From: Deinococcus soli (ex Cha et al. 2016)
GTDB lineage: Bacteria > Deinococcota > Deinococci > Deinococcales > Deinococcaceae
Assembly: GCF_001007995.1 (NCBI RefSeq)
Contig: NZ_CP011389.1
Coordinates: 372,001-436,000, forward strand
Direction of reading: 5' to 3'
Length of the DNA stretch: 64,000 bases
Shown: one piece after another, positions 39,657 through 51,823 of the stretch
Layout of the letters: each line of letters opens with the position of its first letter
How positions within the stretch are numbered: position 1 is the first letter of the stretch
Made by a program: the position numbers and the translations under genes
The notes under the pieces: model-generated
Told to the model about the DNA's origin: nothing
Database searches by the model: none
What the model saw: the letters and a program-made list of their open reading frames with translations, nothing else

Positions 39657-39992
39657 TCAACTTTCCTCGTCCGCCAGTTCCAGCTCGAACTTTGCACGGC
39701 AGTGCGGACAGGTCATGAGTGCGACCTCCACGCCGTCCTGCGCGCGGGTCATCGGGGCCGCCTGAAGCATCTCGGCCGTCACCTCGAACTCCTCGTCGCA
39801 GTTCGGGCAGGTCGTCATGGCGCCCAGCAGTTCCAGTTCGAAGTCCTCGCCACCGTCGTTGCGGGTCACCTCCATTTCCGAATGACAGGAGGAACACACG
39901 ATCACGTCCCCCACCTGAAGCTCCGCGCGGTCCTGGTCGGTCAGTTCCAGCACCTCGGCACAGATGGGGCAGTCAATCTCAAGAGTCGCCAT
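39657..39992 (-). CDS. Double zinc-ribbon protein (LysW-like ribbons)
   Basis: 111 residues with four CxxC pairs: CPIC, CSSC, CPNC and CPHC, forming two zinc ribbons. The first (CPICAEVLELTDQDRAELQ...IVCSSCHSEMEV) follows the LysW ribbon pattern, but the protein ends ELADEES, without the EDWGE tail. TACACT (39999-40004, minus) lies six bases before the ATG, so it can also be read from its own leaderless promoter. Function unknown; placement suggests a role with LysW. Confidence 0.8.
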   Translation of the reverse strand: MATLEIDCPICAEVLELTDQDRAELQVGDVIVCSSCHSEMEVTRNDGGEDFELELLGAMTTCPNCDEEFEVTAEMLQAAPMTRAQDGVEVALMTCPHCRAKFELELADEES

Positions 39993-40015
39993 GCGCCCAG
40001 TGTAGGGCCCCCGCT

Positions 40016-40510
40016 TCAGGCAGGCTCGCCCGGGAAGCGCCCGTGCTTCTTGAAGAACGCCAGGATGCTCCCCTCGGCCAGCGCCTCACGCAGGAACTCC
40101 GGCGGGGGCGGCAGCTGCACCGTCCCGCCCGCGTACGTCAGGACGCCCGTGGGCACGTCCAGGGACACCTCGTCCCCGTCCTCCAGCAGCCCGGTCAGGT
40201 CGTACTCGAACGCCGGGATGCCAAGGTTCAGGAGGTTGCGGTAATGGATACGCGCGAAACTCGGCGCGACGATCCCGCCCACCTGCAACTTCTTCAGCGC
40301 CTGCGGGGCGTACTCGCGGCTGCTGCCCAGCCCCCAGTTGCGGCCCCCGATCAGCACGTCACCGGGCTGCACCTGCGCCGCGAACTCCGGGCGGATGTAA
40401 TGGAACGCGAACGTCTGGAACACGTCCTCGCCCGCCATGAACGGCGCGAATTTGCCCGGCAGGATGTCGTCGGTATTCACGCTGTCGCCAAATTTCCAGA
40501 TTCTCGGCAT
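40016..40510 (-). CDS. lysU: Homoaconitase small subunit (LeuD/LysU type)
   Basis: 164 residues, the swivelling domain of a 3-isopropylmalate dehydratase/homoaconitase pair. Signature PRIWKFGDSVNTDDILPGK, GGRNWGLGSSREYAPQAL and FARIHYRNLLNLGIP. In this cluster it should form, with the large subunit, the homocitrate to homoisocitrate enzyme. By sequence alone a leucine role is not excluded. Confidence 0.88.
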   Translation of the reverse strand: MPRIWKFGDSVNTDDILPGKFAPFMAGEDVFQTFAFHYIRPEFAAQVQPGDVLIGGRNWGLGSSREYAPQALKKLQVGGIVAPSFARIHYRNLLNLGIPAFEYDLTGLLEDGDEVSLDVPTGVLTYAGGTVQLPPPPEFLREALAEGSILAFFKKHGRFPGEPA

Positions 40511-40516
40511 GCTGGG

Positions 40517-40902
40517 TTACTCCTGGCCCGAACGGCCTGAATGGTCAAGGGGGATAGAGGTCGGGCGGGGCAACACCACGCAGCCGAACGAGTCCGGCCA
40601 GGACAGGAACGCCTGCACCGCCTGCATCTGCTCGGGCGTGCAGCCGAGCAGCAGTTTGAGTTCCGTGTCGCGTTTGCGGACGTCCACGGTGGCGACCACG
40701 CCCGTCACAGTGCGCGCACCGGAGTGACCTAGGAACACGTCGATCTCCGCGCCGTCGCCGGAGGTCGTGCCGCGCAGCGACCCGTAGTCGAGCGGGTAGC
40801 GAGTGTCCGAGAAGCGTGGGTGGGCCGACCCGGCGGGACGCTCCACGACTACCTCGGCACCCACCATGAGAGTGTCGAGCACTGCCCAGAAGTTCGGGTC
40901 GG

Positions 40903-40906
<4 letters not shown>
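40517..40906 (-). CDS. Inorganic pyrophosphatase-like protein in lys operon
   Basis: 129 residues resembling the core of family I pyrophosphatase: RFSDTRYPLDYGSLRGTTSGDGAEIDVFLG matches the YPxxYGxxxxT...DGxxxDVxxx region. It is shorter than the usual ~175, and the C-terminal part looks different. Placed between lysT and lysU with a GTGA overlap to lysT. It could remove pyrophosphate or act on a nucleotide; not certain. Confidence 0.68.
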
Positions 40907-42189
<1,283 letters not shown>

Positions 42190-42485
42190 GCGTCCCATGA
42201 TGCCGTATTCCGCAGCGGGCGGCGTGAGATTGACTGGATTTTCGGGATAAAACTTTTCAATCGCCAATCCTTCCGGGCAGCTGGATTCGGCGACCGTATG
42301 GGGCGGAACGCCACGCCGCGCGTCCCACACTGCCCGAATCCATTCTTCTGAACCCGGGTCAAGACAGCGGGTCAGCCGGGTGTCACCATGCTCGCGTACC
42401 CACAATTCACCCGGCGCCCGGCCCCCACACGCCGCCCCCGACCCGGGCGGAGCGTGGCCGCCTGGGTCGCCACCCAGGAGACCGT

Positions 42486-43847
42486 ATGACCGCACCCCGA
42501 CTTCCCCTCACACTGCTCCTTGCCGTCACCAGCCTCCTGTCCGCGTGCCGCAGCGACCCCGCCGCGCCCACCCCGGCCCAGGCGGGCACCCGCCTGAGCG
42601 TCGCCGCGACCCCCACCCCGACCGAGGCGACCGCCACGCCGAAACTCACTGACCTGACCGCCACGTACCCCGGCGGCACGCAATCGCGCACGCTGGCGCT
42701 GGACAAGAGCGTCCCGCTGATCCTCGTGCACGGGCTGGGCGGCTGGGGCCGCGACGAGGGCCTGGGCCTGCGCTACTGGGGCGGACTGCTGGACGTGCAG
42801 GCGGACCTGCGCGCCCAGGGGTACACCGTGTACACCGCCAGCCTGGGGCCGGTCAGCAGCAACTGGGACCGCGCGGCGGAACTGTACGCGCAGATCAGGG
42901 GCGGCTGCGTGGACTACGGCGCGGCGCACGCCCAGACGCAGGGGCACGCCCGCACCGACCCGAAGAAATGCTACGCCGGGTTCTACCCCGGCTGGGACGC
43001 CACGCGCCCCGTGAACCTACTGGGGCACTCCATGGGCGGGCAGACCGCGCGGCTGCTCGTGAAACTGCTGGACGACGGGGACGCCGCGAACCGCGCCAGT
43101 GGCGGCCTGTTCACCGGGGGCCGCGCCGGGTGGGTGCGCAATGTCATGACGGTCAGCTCCCCGAACAGCGGCTCTCCGGCGGCCGACACGTTGCAGGACT
43201 CGATTCCCATGTTCAAGAACCTGATCCTGGCCTTCGCGTCCAGCGTGGGTGGCCTGGACCCCGAAAATTTCGTGTACGACTTCGACCTGGGCCACTGGGG
43301 ACTGAGCCGCGCGGCCGGTGAGACCTTTACCTCGTACAACACGCGCGTGTTCAACTCCGGCATCTGGACGTCCCGCGATCAGGCCGCGTACGACCTGAGC
43401 GTGGACGGCTCGGCGGCGCTGAACACGTACGTGGGCCGCAGCCGCACCACGAAGTACTTCTCCTGGGAAACGAACGCCACCAGCAGAGGCCTCGTCTCGG
43501 GCTGGCACTACCCGAACCTGACCATGAACGCCGTCCTCTCCCCCATCGCGTACCCGTACGCGTGGCCGCTCAAGCCGGGCCTGGGCAACATCAGCGGCCG
43601 CAGCCCGGGCGGGATCGGGTACGACAGCTCGTGGTGGGCGAACGACGGGATCGTCCCGAACCGCTCCATGAACGCCCCGCTGGGCCAGACCAGCGCCGCG
43701 TACACCGGGCAGATCACGGCCCCAGGAAGCTGGTACCGCCTGGGCCGCGTGGACGGGTACGACCACATCGACATCACGGGGAACCTGTCCTTCCGGGACG
43801 TGAAGGCCTTCTACCGCAATCAGGCGGCGTTCCTGGCCGGGCAGTAG
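42486..43847 (+). CDS. Exported triacylglycerol lipase, family I.5-like
   Basis: 453 residues. Lipoprotein-type signal ending LLSAC and a Thr/Pro linker. The alpha/beta-hydrolase core has the oxyanion region LVHGLGGWGRDE, nucleophile elbow GHSMGG, Asp in SWWANDGIVPNRSM and His in DGYDHIDITG. The layout fits Geobacillus/Staphylococcus-type lipases, which also bind zinc. GGAGA before ATG 42486. Acts outside the cytoplasmic membrane. Confidence 0.9.
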   Translation: MTAPRLPLTLLLAVTSLLSACRSDPAAPTPAQAGTRLSVAATPTPTEATATPKLTDLTATYPGGTQSRTLALDKSVPLILVHGLGGWGRDEGLGLRYWGGLLDVQADLRAQGYTVYTASLGPVSSNWDRAAELYAQIRGGCVDYGAAHAQTQGHARTDPKKCYAGFYPGWDATRPVNLLGHSMGGQTARLLVKLLDDGDAANRASGGLFTGGRAGWVRNVMTVSSPNSGSPAADTLQDSIPMFKNLILAFASSVGGLDPENFVYDFDLGHWGLSRAAGETFTSYNTRVFNSGIWTSRDQAAYDLSVDGSAALNTYVGRSRTTKYFSWETNATSRGLVSGWHYPNLTMNAVLSPIAYPYAWPLKPGLGNISGRSPGGIGYDSSWWANDGIVPNRSMNAPLGQTSAAYTGQITAPGSWYRLGRVDGYDHIDITGNLSFRDVKAFYRNQAAFLAGQ

Positions 43848-43865
43848 CCCTCAGGATTCCAGAAG

Positions 43866-43903
43866 CGGAGGGCGGCCCCGGGTGTGGGCCGCCTTCCGTT
43901 TCT
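43866..43903 (+). terminator. Terminator after lipase
   Basis: Stem CGGAGGGCGGCCC / GGGCCGCCTTCCG followed by TTTCT. Confidence 0.75.
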
Positions 43904-43912
43904 GGTCCTGGG

Positions 43913-44467
43913 CTACGGGCAGAGCTGGCCGCTGCACAGCGCGTGGTACCGGCGGGACATCTCCTGCGCGGGCGTGCCGCAGCGGTCCTCCTCGACCCAC
44001 CACCACGTCAGGGCCAGCAGGCCCCCGCTGAGGTAATGCGCGGCGTACCCGACCGCCGTGTCGTTCGTGGGGACGCGGCCCGGCATGACGAGGTCCTGCA
44101 TGATCACCGCGAACTGCCGCTCGTAGCGCGACAGGATCGCGTGCGGGCCGCCGTCCAGACTCAGGGACCCCAGGATCGGGGCGATGTGCGCGATGTGCGC
44201 GAAGTACACGGTCCAGCGGGTGTCGTCCGAGCCGGTCCAGGCGCGCAGGGCGTCGTGGACCCGGCCGATCATCTGCAGGAGGTAACTGCTGAGCACCTCG
44301 TCCTTGTTCTCGAAGTGCAGGTAGAAAGTCGAGCGGCTGATGTTCGCGCGGTCGCAGATGGCCTGCACCGTGACGGACTGAAGGTTCTTCTGTTCCAGCA
44401 GGAGGTCCACCAGTGCGGACTGGAGCGCCGCCTTGGTTCGCCTGACACTGCGATTTCGGGGCACCAT
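43913..44467 (-). CDS. TetR/AcrR family regulator
   Basis: 184 residues: DNA-binding part RRTKAALQSALVDLLLEQKNLQSVTVQAICDRANISRSTFYLHFENKDEVL, then a C-terminal domain with a WWW motif and two Cys near the end (CGTPAQ, CSGQLCP). TAAAAT (44476-44481, minus) eight bases before ATG 44465-44467. Regulatory target unknown. Confidence 0.88.
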   Translation of the reverse strand: MVPRNRSVRRTKAALQSALVDLLLEQKNLQSVTVQAICDRANISRSTFYLHFENKDEVLSSYLLQMIGRVHDALRAWTGSDDTRWTVYFAHIAHIAPILGSLSLDGGPHAILSRYERQFAVIMQDLVMPGRVPTNDTAVGYAAHYLSGGLLALTWWWVEEDRCGTPAQEMSRRYHALCSGQLCP

Positions 44468-44640
44468 ACCCACCCATTTTATGAGACCTTCATCTTCAGG
44501 GCCTGACTGAACGCGTCTTCCTCTGGACAATGCCGCGACAGCTGTCCACTTCTGCACGATCCGGCGCGCCGTGCCCGGCCATGCCCCGCAGATCGGCGCG
44601 CGCCGCCGCCCGCCACGTGGCAGAGTGACAGCACCCCACC

Positions 44641-45078
44641 ATGACCCGTTCCACCCTTCCCGACGTCACCACACGGTCACCCCTGATCGTCGTCCTGGAC
44701 GACGACCCGCACGAATGCACCCTGCTGGGCACCCTGATCCAGGACACCTGGCCGCGCTGCGCGGTGCAGGCCGGACCACCCACCGCCGCGCTGCTGCGCG
44801 ACCTGACCCGACCGGACGGCCTGCGCCCCGACCTGCTGATCGTCGAGCAGGACATGCCCGGCTGCATGGGCCTGGACATCCTGCGGACCGTGCGGGCCTC
44901 GCCGGGCGGGCAGACCCTGCCAGTCGTGATCCTCAGCGCCGACGAGGACCCGCGCGGCGCGGCCGCCGCCCACCACGCCGGCGCCAGCGCGTACCATGTG
45001 CGCCCCACCGCGCCCGCCGCGTACCGCGCGCTGCTGGCCGACCTGCTGCGGACCTTCCTGCCCGACCGGGCCGACTGA
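44641..45078 (+). CDS. Degenerate stand-alone receiver protein
   Basis: 145 residues, a response-regulator receiver fold (LIVVLDDDPHECTLLGTLI, LLIVEQDMPGCMGLDIL, LPVVILSADED). The phosphoacceptor Asp is replaced by Glu69 in VEQDMPG and the invariant Lys by Arg121 in YHVRPT; the DD pair and Ser99 are kept. No output domain. Likely phospho-independent or always-active signalling, or a paralogue in decay. Confidence 0.75.
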   Translation: MTRSTLPDVTTRSPLIVVLDDDPHECTLLGTLIQDTWPRCAVQAGPPTAALLRDLTRPDGLRPDLLIVEQDMPGCMGLDILRTVRASPGGQTLPVVILSADEDPRGAAAAHHAGASAYHVRPTAPAAYRALLADLLRTFLPDRAD

Positions 45079-45080
45079 CA

Positions 45081-45212
45081 GCAGAATTCAGGAGTATTGA
45101 AGGTGCCCTTCAATACTCCTGAACGAGCGGAGCGAGCACCTGACATCACCAGCGGTTGGAAGTGGAATTGAAGGGCGTGGTGTTGGCCCTTCAATGGAAC
45201 TGGAAACCGCTG
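45081..45212 (+). repeat. Structured repeat A, copy 2
   Basis: Starts GCAGAATTCAGG and opens with a perfect 15-bp hairpin CAGGAGTATTGAAGG / CCTTCAATACTCCTG (3-base loop). A second nested stem pairs CAGCGGTT with AACCGCTG and, inside it, TTGAAGGGC with GCCCTTCAA. Very close to the reverse of 54417-54549. Followed directly by repeat B copy 2. Confidence 0.85.
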
Positions 45213-45217
45213 TGATT

Positions 45218-45352
45218 CGGATTCCGCTTGTTTCGTGGACAGATCGGAAGACCACCGATCCGTCCACGCCACGTCCGGCACCCGCTTCACTCCTCCTCGC
45301 ATCCGCTCGGGCTGAAAGCTGTTGCACACCTGTCGACCGGTGTCCGTATGAC
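45218..45352 (+). repeat. Structured repeat B, copy 2
   Basis: Aligns over its full length with the insertion at 943-1076, including TTCCGCTTGTTTCGTGGAC, the GATCGG...CCGATC hairpin and the terminal GTCCGTATGAC. It abuts the stop of the methyltransferase gene. Here A and B form one composite unit of about 270 bp. Confidence 0.82.
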
Positions 45353-45353
45353 G

Positions 45354-46121
45354 TCAGTCCAGGCGGCCCAGGAACGCCTGAGTCTGGTACGCCAGGGTGA
45401 CCTCTCCTTCCTGCGCGTGCCGGTCGAAGGCGCCGTCCAGCGCGCGCTCCAGCGCCGGGTAGGTCTCGTCCCCGCGGTTCGGCAGGTAGCTGACGCTGGT
45501 CGCCAGGGCGCGTAGGCCCTCGCGCGTCAGGGGGTGCCCGTGCGTGAAGGCGTGCCGCGTGAACCCGCCGGGGAGATGCTGGGGCAGTTCGTCCTTCAGC
45601 ACGCAGGTCCGCAGCGGGTCGTCCCCGGTGAAGGCCCGGACGACCTCGCCGTACGCACGGTTGAAGGGACTGTCCGCCGCGCGCCAGTCGTTCCAGACGA
45701 GCAGCACGCGCCCGCCGGGCCGCAGCACCCGCCGGAACTCCGGGACGGTGCGGGCCGGGTCGAACCAGTGCGCGGCCTGCGCCGCCGTGATCAGCCCGGC
45801 GCTGGCGTCCGGCAGCCCGGTGGACGCCGACGTGCCCGCGTGGACGCTCAACTGTCCGGCGCGGACGGCACCCTCCAGGCTGGTTTCGAGGTGCGCGCGC
45901 ATCTCCGGGTTGGGTTCCACCGCCGCCACGCGCGCCCCGCCCGAGAGCAGCAGCGCCGTGAACCGCCCGGTGCCCGCCCCGATATCCGCCACGCCGCCCG
46001 ACAGCAGCCCGGCCTCCTCCAGCCACGTGCCCAGGGCAGCGGGGTAACCGGGCCGGGCGACCGCGTACGCGTCGGCGCGGCCCAGGAAGCGCGCGGGGTG
46101 ATCGGTCGGCGGGATGGTCAT
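45354..46121 (-). CDS. Class I SAM-dependent methyltransferase
   Basis: 255 residues of the UbiE/methyltransferase-11 kind. The SAM site is VADIGAGTGRFTALLL with acidic AAVEPNPEMRAHL and the AAQAAHWFD post-motif. Substrate unknown. TATCCT (46128-46133, minus) six bases before ATG. Its 3' end touches repeat B, so the last codons could be repeat-modified. Confidence 0.9.
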   Translation of the reverse strand: MTIPPTDHPARFLGRADAYAVARPGYPAALGTWLEEAGLLSGGVADIGAGTGRFTALLLSGGARVAAVEPNPEMRAHLETSLEGAVRAGQLSVHAGTSASTGLPDASAGLITAAQAAHWFDPARTVPEFRRVLRPGGRVLLVWNDWRAADSPFNRAYGEVVRAFTGDDPLRTCVLKDELPQHLPGGFTRHAFTHGHPLTREGLRALATSVSYLPNRGDETYPALERALDGAFDRHAQEGEVTLAYQTQAFLGRLD

Positions 46122-46149
46122 GCCCGCAGGATACGGTCCGGTCGGCGGT

Positions 46150-46641
46150 TCAGTCGCCGGACCTGACCGGCCCGCTCGCGGCGGCCTCTGTCCCGGCCGC
46201 CGTGGTCGGCGCAGGCCCAGTCTGGACAGGCTCGGTCGGGGTACGCTCAGGTGTCGTCGGTGCAGCAGGCGCCGGTATCACGGGCGCGGCACTGCTGGGC
46301 ACCGTGCCGGCCGGGACCGGAGGGACCGGCGCGAGACCGGTCCGATTCCCACGGCGGCCCCGCTTCGTTCCGTCGGAAGCCGGTCGGGGCGTCGCGGGCC
46401 GAGCCTTGAACGGACGGACCGGGGCGCGCACGCTGGGCCGCCACGCGCTGGCCACGAAGTACACCACGCCCGCCAGGACGCCGGTGATCAGCAGGAACCA
46501 CAGCAGGCGGCCCAGCACCCCGGCTGCGCCCACAATGAACAGGCCCAGGCCGGTCAGGAGCTGCCCGAGCAGCCACACGGCGGCCAGGGCCGTCACAGCC
46601 AGCAGCACCACGCCCGCCAGGGCCAGCAGGAGACGCGTCAT
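46150..46641 (-). CDS. Hypothetical membrane protein with Pro/Ala-rich tail
   Basis: 163 residues: two transmembrane helices (LLALAGVVLLAVTALAAVWLL and FLLITGVLAGVVYFVASAW), a basic stretch (RPFKARPAT..KRGRRGNR), then a disordered Pro/Thr/Ala tail. No family recognised. TACACT (46650-46655, minus) eight bases before ATG. Confidence 0.78.
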   Translation of the reverse strand: MTRLLLALAGVVLLAVTALAAVWLLGQLLTGLGLFIVGAAGVLGRLLWFLLITGVLAGVVYFVASAWRPSVRAPVRPFKARPATPRPASDGTKRGRRGNRTGLAPVPPVPAGTVPSSAAPVIPAPAAPTTPERTPTEPVQTGPAPTTAAGTEAAASGPVRSGD

Positions 46642-46717
46642 CAGGGCGCAGTGTAGCAAGGGGCGCGTGCAGATGGACGGCGAACAGACCGGGCGGGGCT
46701 GGCGTACCCTGGGCGGC

Positions 46718-48271
46718 GTGAAGATGCTGGAAACGGAGCTGCTCGTGGTGGGCGGCGGGGTGGCCGGGGCGTACGCGACCCTCACGGCGCGCAGTTACGG
46801 GGCGGACGTCCTGCTGGCCTGCAAGACGCCCCTCGTGGGCGGTTCGACCCGCTGGGCGCAGGGCGGCATCGCCGCGCCGCTGGCGGAGGGCGACGAGGAC
46901 GCGCACGCGCAGGACACCGTGAAGGCCGGGCGGGGCCTGTGCGAGCCGGAAGCGGTGCAGGCCTTCGTGCGCGACGCCCGCTCGCACGTGGAGACCCTGC
47001 GGGACCTGGGCGTGACGTTCAGTCCGCACGCCACGCTGGAGGGCGGGCACAGCCGGGCGCGCATCCGGCATCAGGGGGACGCGACCGGGCACGCGATCAG
47101 CGTGGCGCTCGCCGAGGCCCTGCAGGCGGGGCGCAGTCCGGCGCTGCGGCTGATGGAGCACGCGTTCGTACGCAACCTGCGCGTGTCGGGCGGCGCGGTG
47201 GTGGGCGCGGACCTGCTCACGCCGGACGGCCCGGTACGGGTGCGGGCGGGGGCGGTGCTGCTCGCCACGGGGGGTTTCGGGCGGCTGTACCCGGTGACGA
47301 CCGCGCCGCCCGAGGGCACCGGGGACGGGCTGGGGCTGGCGTGGCAGGCGGGCGCGGCGCTGCGGGACCTGGAGTTCGTGCAGTTCCACCCGACCGCCGT
47401 GGTGCGGGACGGCGCGGCGCACCTGGTCACCGAGGCCGCGCGGGGTGAGGGGGGCCGCTTATTGAACGCGCGCGGTGAGCGCTTCATGGAGCGCTACGAC
47501 CCGGCGCTGGAACTCGCGCCGAGGGACGTGGTGGCGCGCGCGATCGCCGCGGAGATCGCCGCGACGGGCCGCGTGGATCTGGACCTGCGGCACCTGGGCG
47601 CGGCGTTCGTGCGCTCGCGCTTCCCGACGGTGACGGCGTCCCTGGCCCCGCTGGGCCTGGACCTGGGCGCGGACCTGATCCCGGTACAGCCCGCCGTGCA
47701 CTACACGATGGGCGGCGTGCAGACGGACGTGCAGGGCCGCTCGAGCGTGCCGGGCCTGTACGCGGCGGGCGAGGTAGCGTCCAGTGGCCTGCACGGCGCG
47801 AACCGCCTGGCGAGCAACAGCCTGTCGGAGGGGCTGGTGTTCGGCGCGCGGGCGGCCCGCGCGGCCCTGGCCGCCCTGAAGGCCGTGCCCGCCCGCTCGG
47901 AGGCACTGGACGCGCCGCTGGTGGACCCGGCCTGCCTGCCCGATCTGCGCGCGGTGGTGGCGGGCGCGGCGGGCCTGCGCCGGGACGCGGCGGGCCTGCG
48001 CGCGGCGCTGGACGGCTGGCAGTGGCCGGGCACGACCACCGAGTCCCGTGAGAGTCTGGAGGCGGGGCACCTCGCCCTGATCGGCGGGCGGCTGCTGCGC
48101 GCCGCCCTGGCCCGCGAGGAGTCGCGCGGCGGGCATCACCGCACGGACTTCCCGCGTGAGGCGGCGTCGGCCGTGCACTCGGTGCAGTCGCGGGCGCTGG
48201 GGGATGGGGTGGCCCGCGTGCCGGTCGGCGTGCCCGAGGCGCGCGCGGCTGTGCTAGGGTCTTCCGCGTGA
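46718..48271 (+). CDS. nadB: L-aspartate oxidase
   Basis: First step of de novo NAD synthesis: aspartate to iminoaspartate, FAD-dependent. 517 residues: dinucleotide site LVVGGGVAGAYATL, GGSTRWAQGGIAA, GHSRARIRHQGDATG, QFHPTAV, YTMGGVQTD and GLHGANRLASNSLSEG. GTG 46718 is used because TACCCT (46705-46710) ends seven bases before it; ATG 46724 is the alternative. Confidence 0.96.
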   Translation: MKMLETELLVVGGGVAGAYATLTARSYGADVLLACKTPLVGGSTRWAQGGIAAPLAEGDEDAHAQDTVKAGRGLCEPEAVQAFVRDARSHVETLRDLGVTFSPHATLEGGHSRARIRHQGDATGHAISVALAEALQAGRSPALRLMEHAFVRNLRVSGGAVVGADLLTPDGPVRVRAGAVLLATGGFGRLYPVTTAPPEGTGDGLGLAWQAGAALRDLEFVQFHPTAVVRDGAAHLVTEAARGEGGRLLNARGERFMERYDPALELAPRDVVARAIAAEIAATGRVDLDLRHLGAAFVRSRFPTVTASLAPLGLDLGADLIPVQPAVHYTMGGVQTDVQGRSSVPGLYAAGEVASSGLHGANRLASNSLSEGLVFGARAARAALAALKAVPARSEALDAPLVDPACLPDLRAVVAGAAGLRRDAAGLRAALDGWQWPGTTTESRESLEAGHLALIGGRLLRAALAREESRGGHHRTDFPREAASAVHSVQSRALGDGVARVPVGVPEARAAVLGSSA

Positions 48272-48305
48272 ATTCCCGCACAACGCTGACCGTGGGGGCC
48301 GCCCC

Positions 48306-50176
<1,871 letters not shown>

Positions 50177-50187
50177 CGACAAGGCCC

Positions 50188-50222
50188 AGGGGGCGCGGAC
50201 TGATCGAACGTCCGCGCCCCCT
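50188..50222. terminator. Bidirectional terminator between nadA and MOSC gene
   Basis: Perfect 13-bp stem AGGGGGCGCGGAC / GTCCGCGCCCCCT with a nine-base loop. Confidence 0.75.
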
Positions 50223-50232
50223 CGCGTTATGG

Positions 50233-50898
50233 TCAGTCCCGGGCGTCGTCCAGGTGCTCCTGCACGTCCTGGCGCATTCGGACGGCGAGCGGCCAGCGCA
50301 GGTAGCCTTCCAGGGTGGCGGCGTCGGGCTTGGCGCCGAACCACAGGTCGAACAGCTCACCGATGGTCGGGGCGCCGTCCTCGGCGGGCGTGAATGTCAC
50401 CCGGTCACCCGCGCCCACTGTGCCAGGCTGGAGGACACGCAGGTACGCGCCGGGGCGGCGGGCCCGCGCGAACGTCTTCGCGAAGGTGCCGTCCCCCATG
50501 TGCGCCGCGAGGGTCGCGCAGGGAATGCGGGGCGCGGTGACCTCAAACACCACGTCACCCTCGGGGGCATGCACGGTCAGGCGGTCCCCCACCCGGAGCT
50601 GCGCGGACTCCAGCCCGCTCAGGACGAGATTCTCACCCAGGGTGCCGGGCCGCAGCGGCTCGCCCAGCACCTCGGTCCAGTGGTCGTAATCGGGCGCGGT
50701 GTACAGGTACGCCGCCTGATCGGGTCCACCGTGGTGCTTCCTGTTGTCGATGTGGTCGCCGTCCAGTCGTTCCACGCCGACGGTCACGCGGCCCGGTACC
50801 GGGTGCTTGTCGATCCCGCTGATGTCGTCGCGTTTCCCGACGCGCAGGGCGGTCGGCTGCCCGACGCACACGGCGTCCAGCTTGAGGGTGGGGGTCAT
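50233..50898 (-). CDS. MOSC-domain protein (YiiM-like)
   Basis: 221 residues. [30 protein letters not shown] and [21 protein letters not shown] match the MOSC fold. Related proteins are molybdenum enzymes reducing N-hydroxylated compounds; [19 protein letters not shown] supplies the likely cofactor Cys. TACGCT (50906-50911, minus) seven bases before ATG. Confidence 0.88.
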   Translation of the reverse strand: MTPTLKLDAVCVGQPTALRVGKRDDISGIDKHPVPGRVTVGVERLDGDHIDNRKHHGGPDQAAYLYTAPDYDHWTEVLGEPLRPGTLGENLVLSGLESAQLRVGDRLTVHAPEGDVVFEVTAPRIPCATLAAHMGDGTFAKTFARARRPGAYLRVLQPGTVGAGDRVTFTPAEDGAPTIGELFDLWFGAKPDAATLEGYLRWPLAVRMRQDVQEHLDDARD

Positions 50899-51003
50899 GC
50901 CCGCCAGCGTAGCGTGCCGGGCGCGGGGTGTGGCCGACAGGAGCGCAGGGCGTGGTGACCGCTGTCCTCGTCAGGAACGCGGGCGTGTGATGGAATGCGG
51001 GGC

Positions 51004-51429
51004 GTGAGTGTTCCGCCCCCCGCGTCCCCCTTCGATCCCGCCCTGGCCGAGGCGGGGCGAGTCCCGACCCTGGCCGTGCTGATCGCCCTGTTCGGCCTGA
51101 CCGTCCTGCCGTTCCTGGCGGGCCTGATCCAGGGGCAGACCGAGGGCGTCCTGCGGCAACTGATCTACGCGGCGGGCACGGCGTTCCTGCTGAGCATGGT
51201 GTGGCGCGGCAGCGTGTGGGCGTGGCGCCTGACCCTGAGTTTCGGGATGCTGGCGGGCTTTCTGGTGTTCATCGTGGGCATGCTGGCGGGCAGCGCGTCC
51301 TGGCGCGGCTGGGTCGTCAGCCTGGCGGGGCTGGGCTACCTGCTGCTGTGCACGGCGCTGGTGGGGACGCCCAGCATCCGAGCGTTCCTCGATTCCCGCT
51401 GGGCGCAGCGGTCCGGGCGGCGGGCGTGA
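51004..51429 (+). CDS. Hypothetical four-helix membrane protein
   Basis: 141 residues with four hydrophobic segments (TLAVLIALFGLTVLPFLAGL, AAGTAFLLSMVW, FGMLAGFLVFIVGML, WVVSLAGLGYLLLCTALVG). No family recognised. GTG 51004 and an in-frame ATG at 50995 are both possible starts. Stop overlaps the RNHCP gene (GTGA). Confidence 0.75.
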   Translation: MSVPPPASPFDPALAEAGRVPTLAVLIALFGLTVLPFLAGLIQGQTEGVLRQLIYAAGTAFLLSMVWRGSVWAWRLTLSFGMLAGFLVFIVGMLAGSASWRGWVVSLAGLGYLLLCTALVGTPSIRAFLDSRWAQRSGRRA

Positions 51430-51770
51430 GCGGCGAGCGGCGCTTCACGGTGCAGGGCACGAACAACTCGTTCACCTGCGCCAACTGCGGGTCCGAGGTG
51501 CATCCCCTGCAGAACGGGTCGGTGCGCAACCACTGCCCGGCGTGCCTGCACAGCCTGCACGTGGACGTCATGCCCGGCGACCGCGCCTGCGACTGCCACG
51601 GCGTGATGGAACCCGTGGACGTGGACCAGAGCGGGAAGAAGGGCTGGGTGATCGTGCACCGCTGCCGCAGGTGCGGATTCACGGGCCGCAACCGCGCCGC
51701 GCTGGACGACCCGGGGCAGCCGGACAGCTGGGACGCGCTGATCGCGATCAGCAGCCGCAGGCGCGACTGA
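51426..51770 (+). CDS. RNHCP-domain zinc-binding protein
   Basis: 114 residues. The RNHCP motif is VRNHCPACLHSLHVD, preceded by FTCANCGSEV and followed by CDCHG and CRRCGF, giving eight Cys and several His for zinc. Family function unknown. Coupled to the membrane protein. Confidence 0.85.
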   Translation: MSGERRFTVQGTNNSFTCANCGSEVHPLQNGSVRNHCPACLHSLHVDVMPGDRACDCHGVMEPVDVDQSGKKGWVIVHRCRRCGFTGRNRAALDDPGQPDSWDALIAISSRRRD

Positions 51771-51823
51771 TCGGGTAGGGCGGCGCGGCGGCGCTGGCAG
51801 GGGGTCGGGGTATCCTGCGCGTC

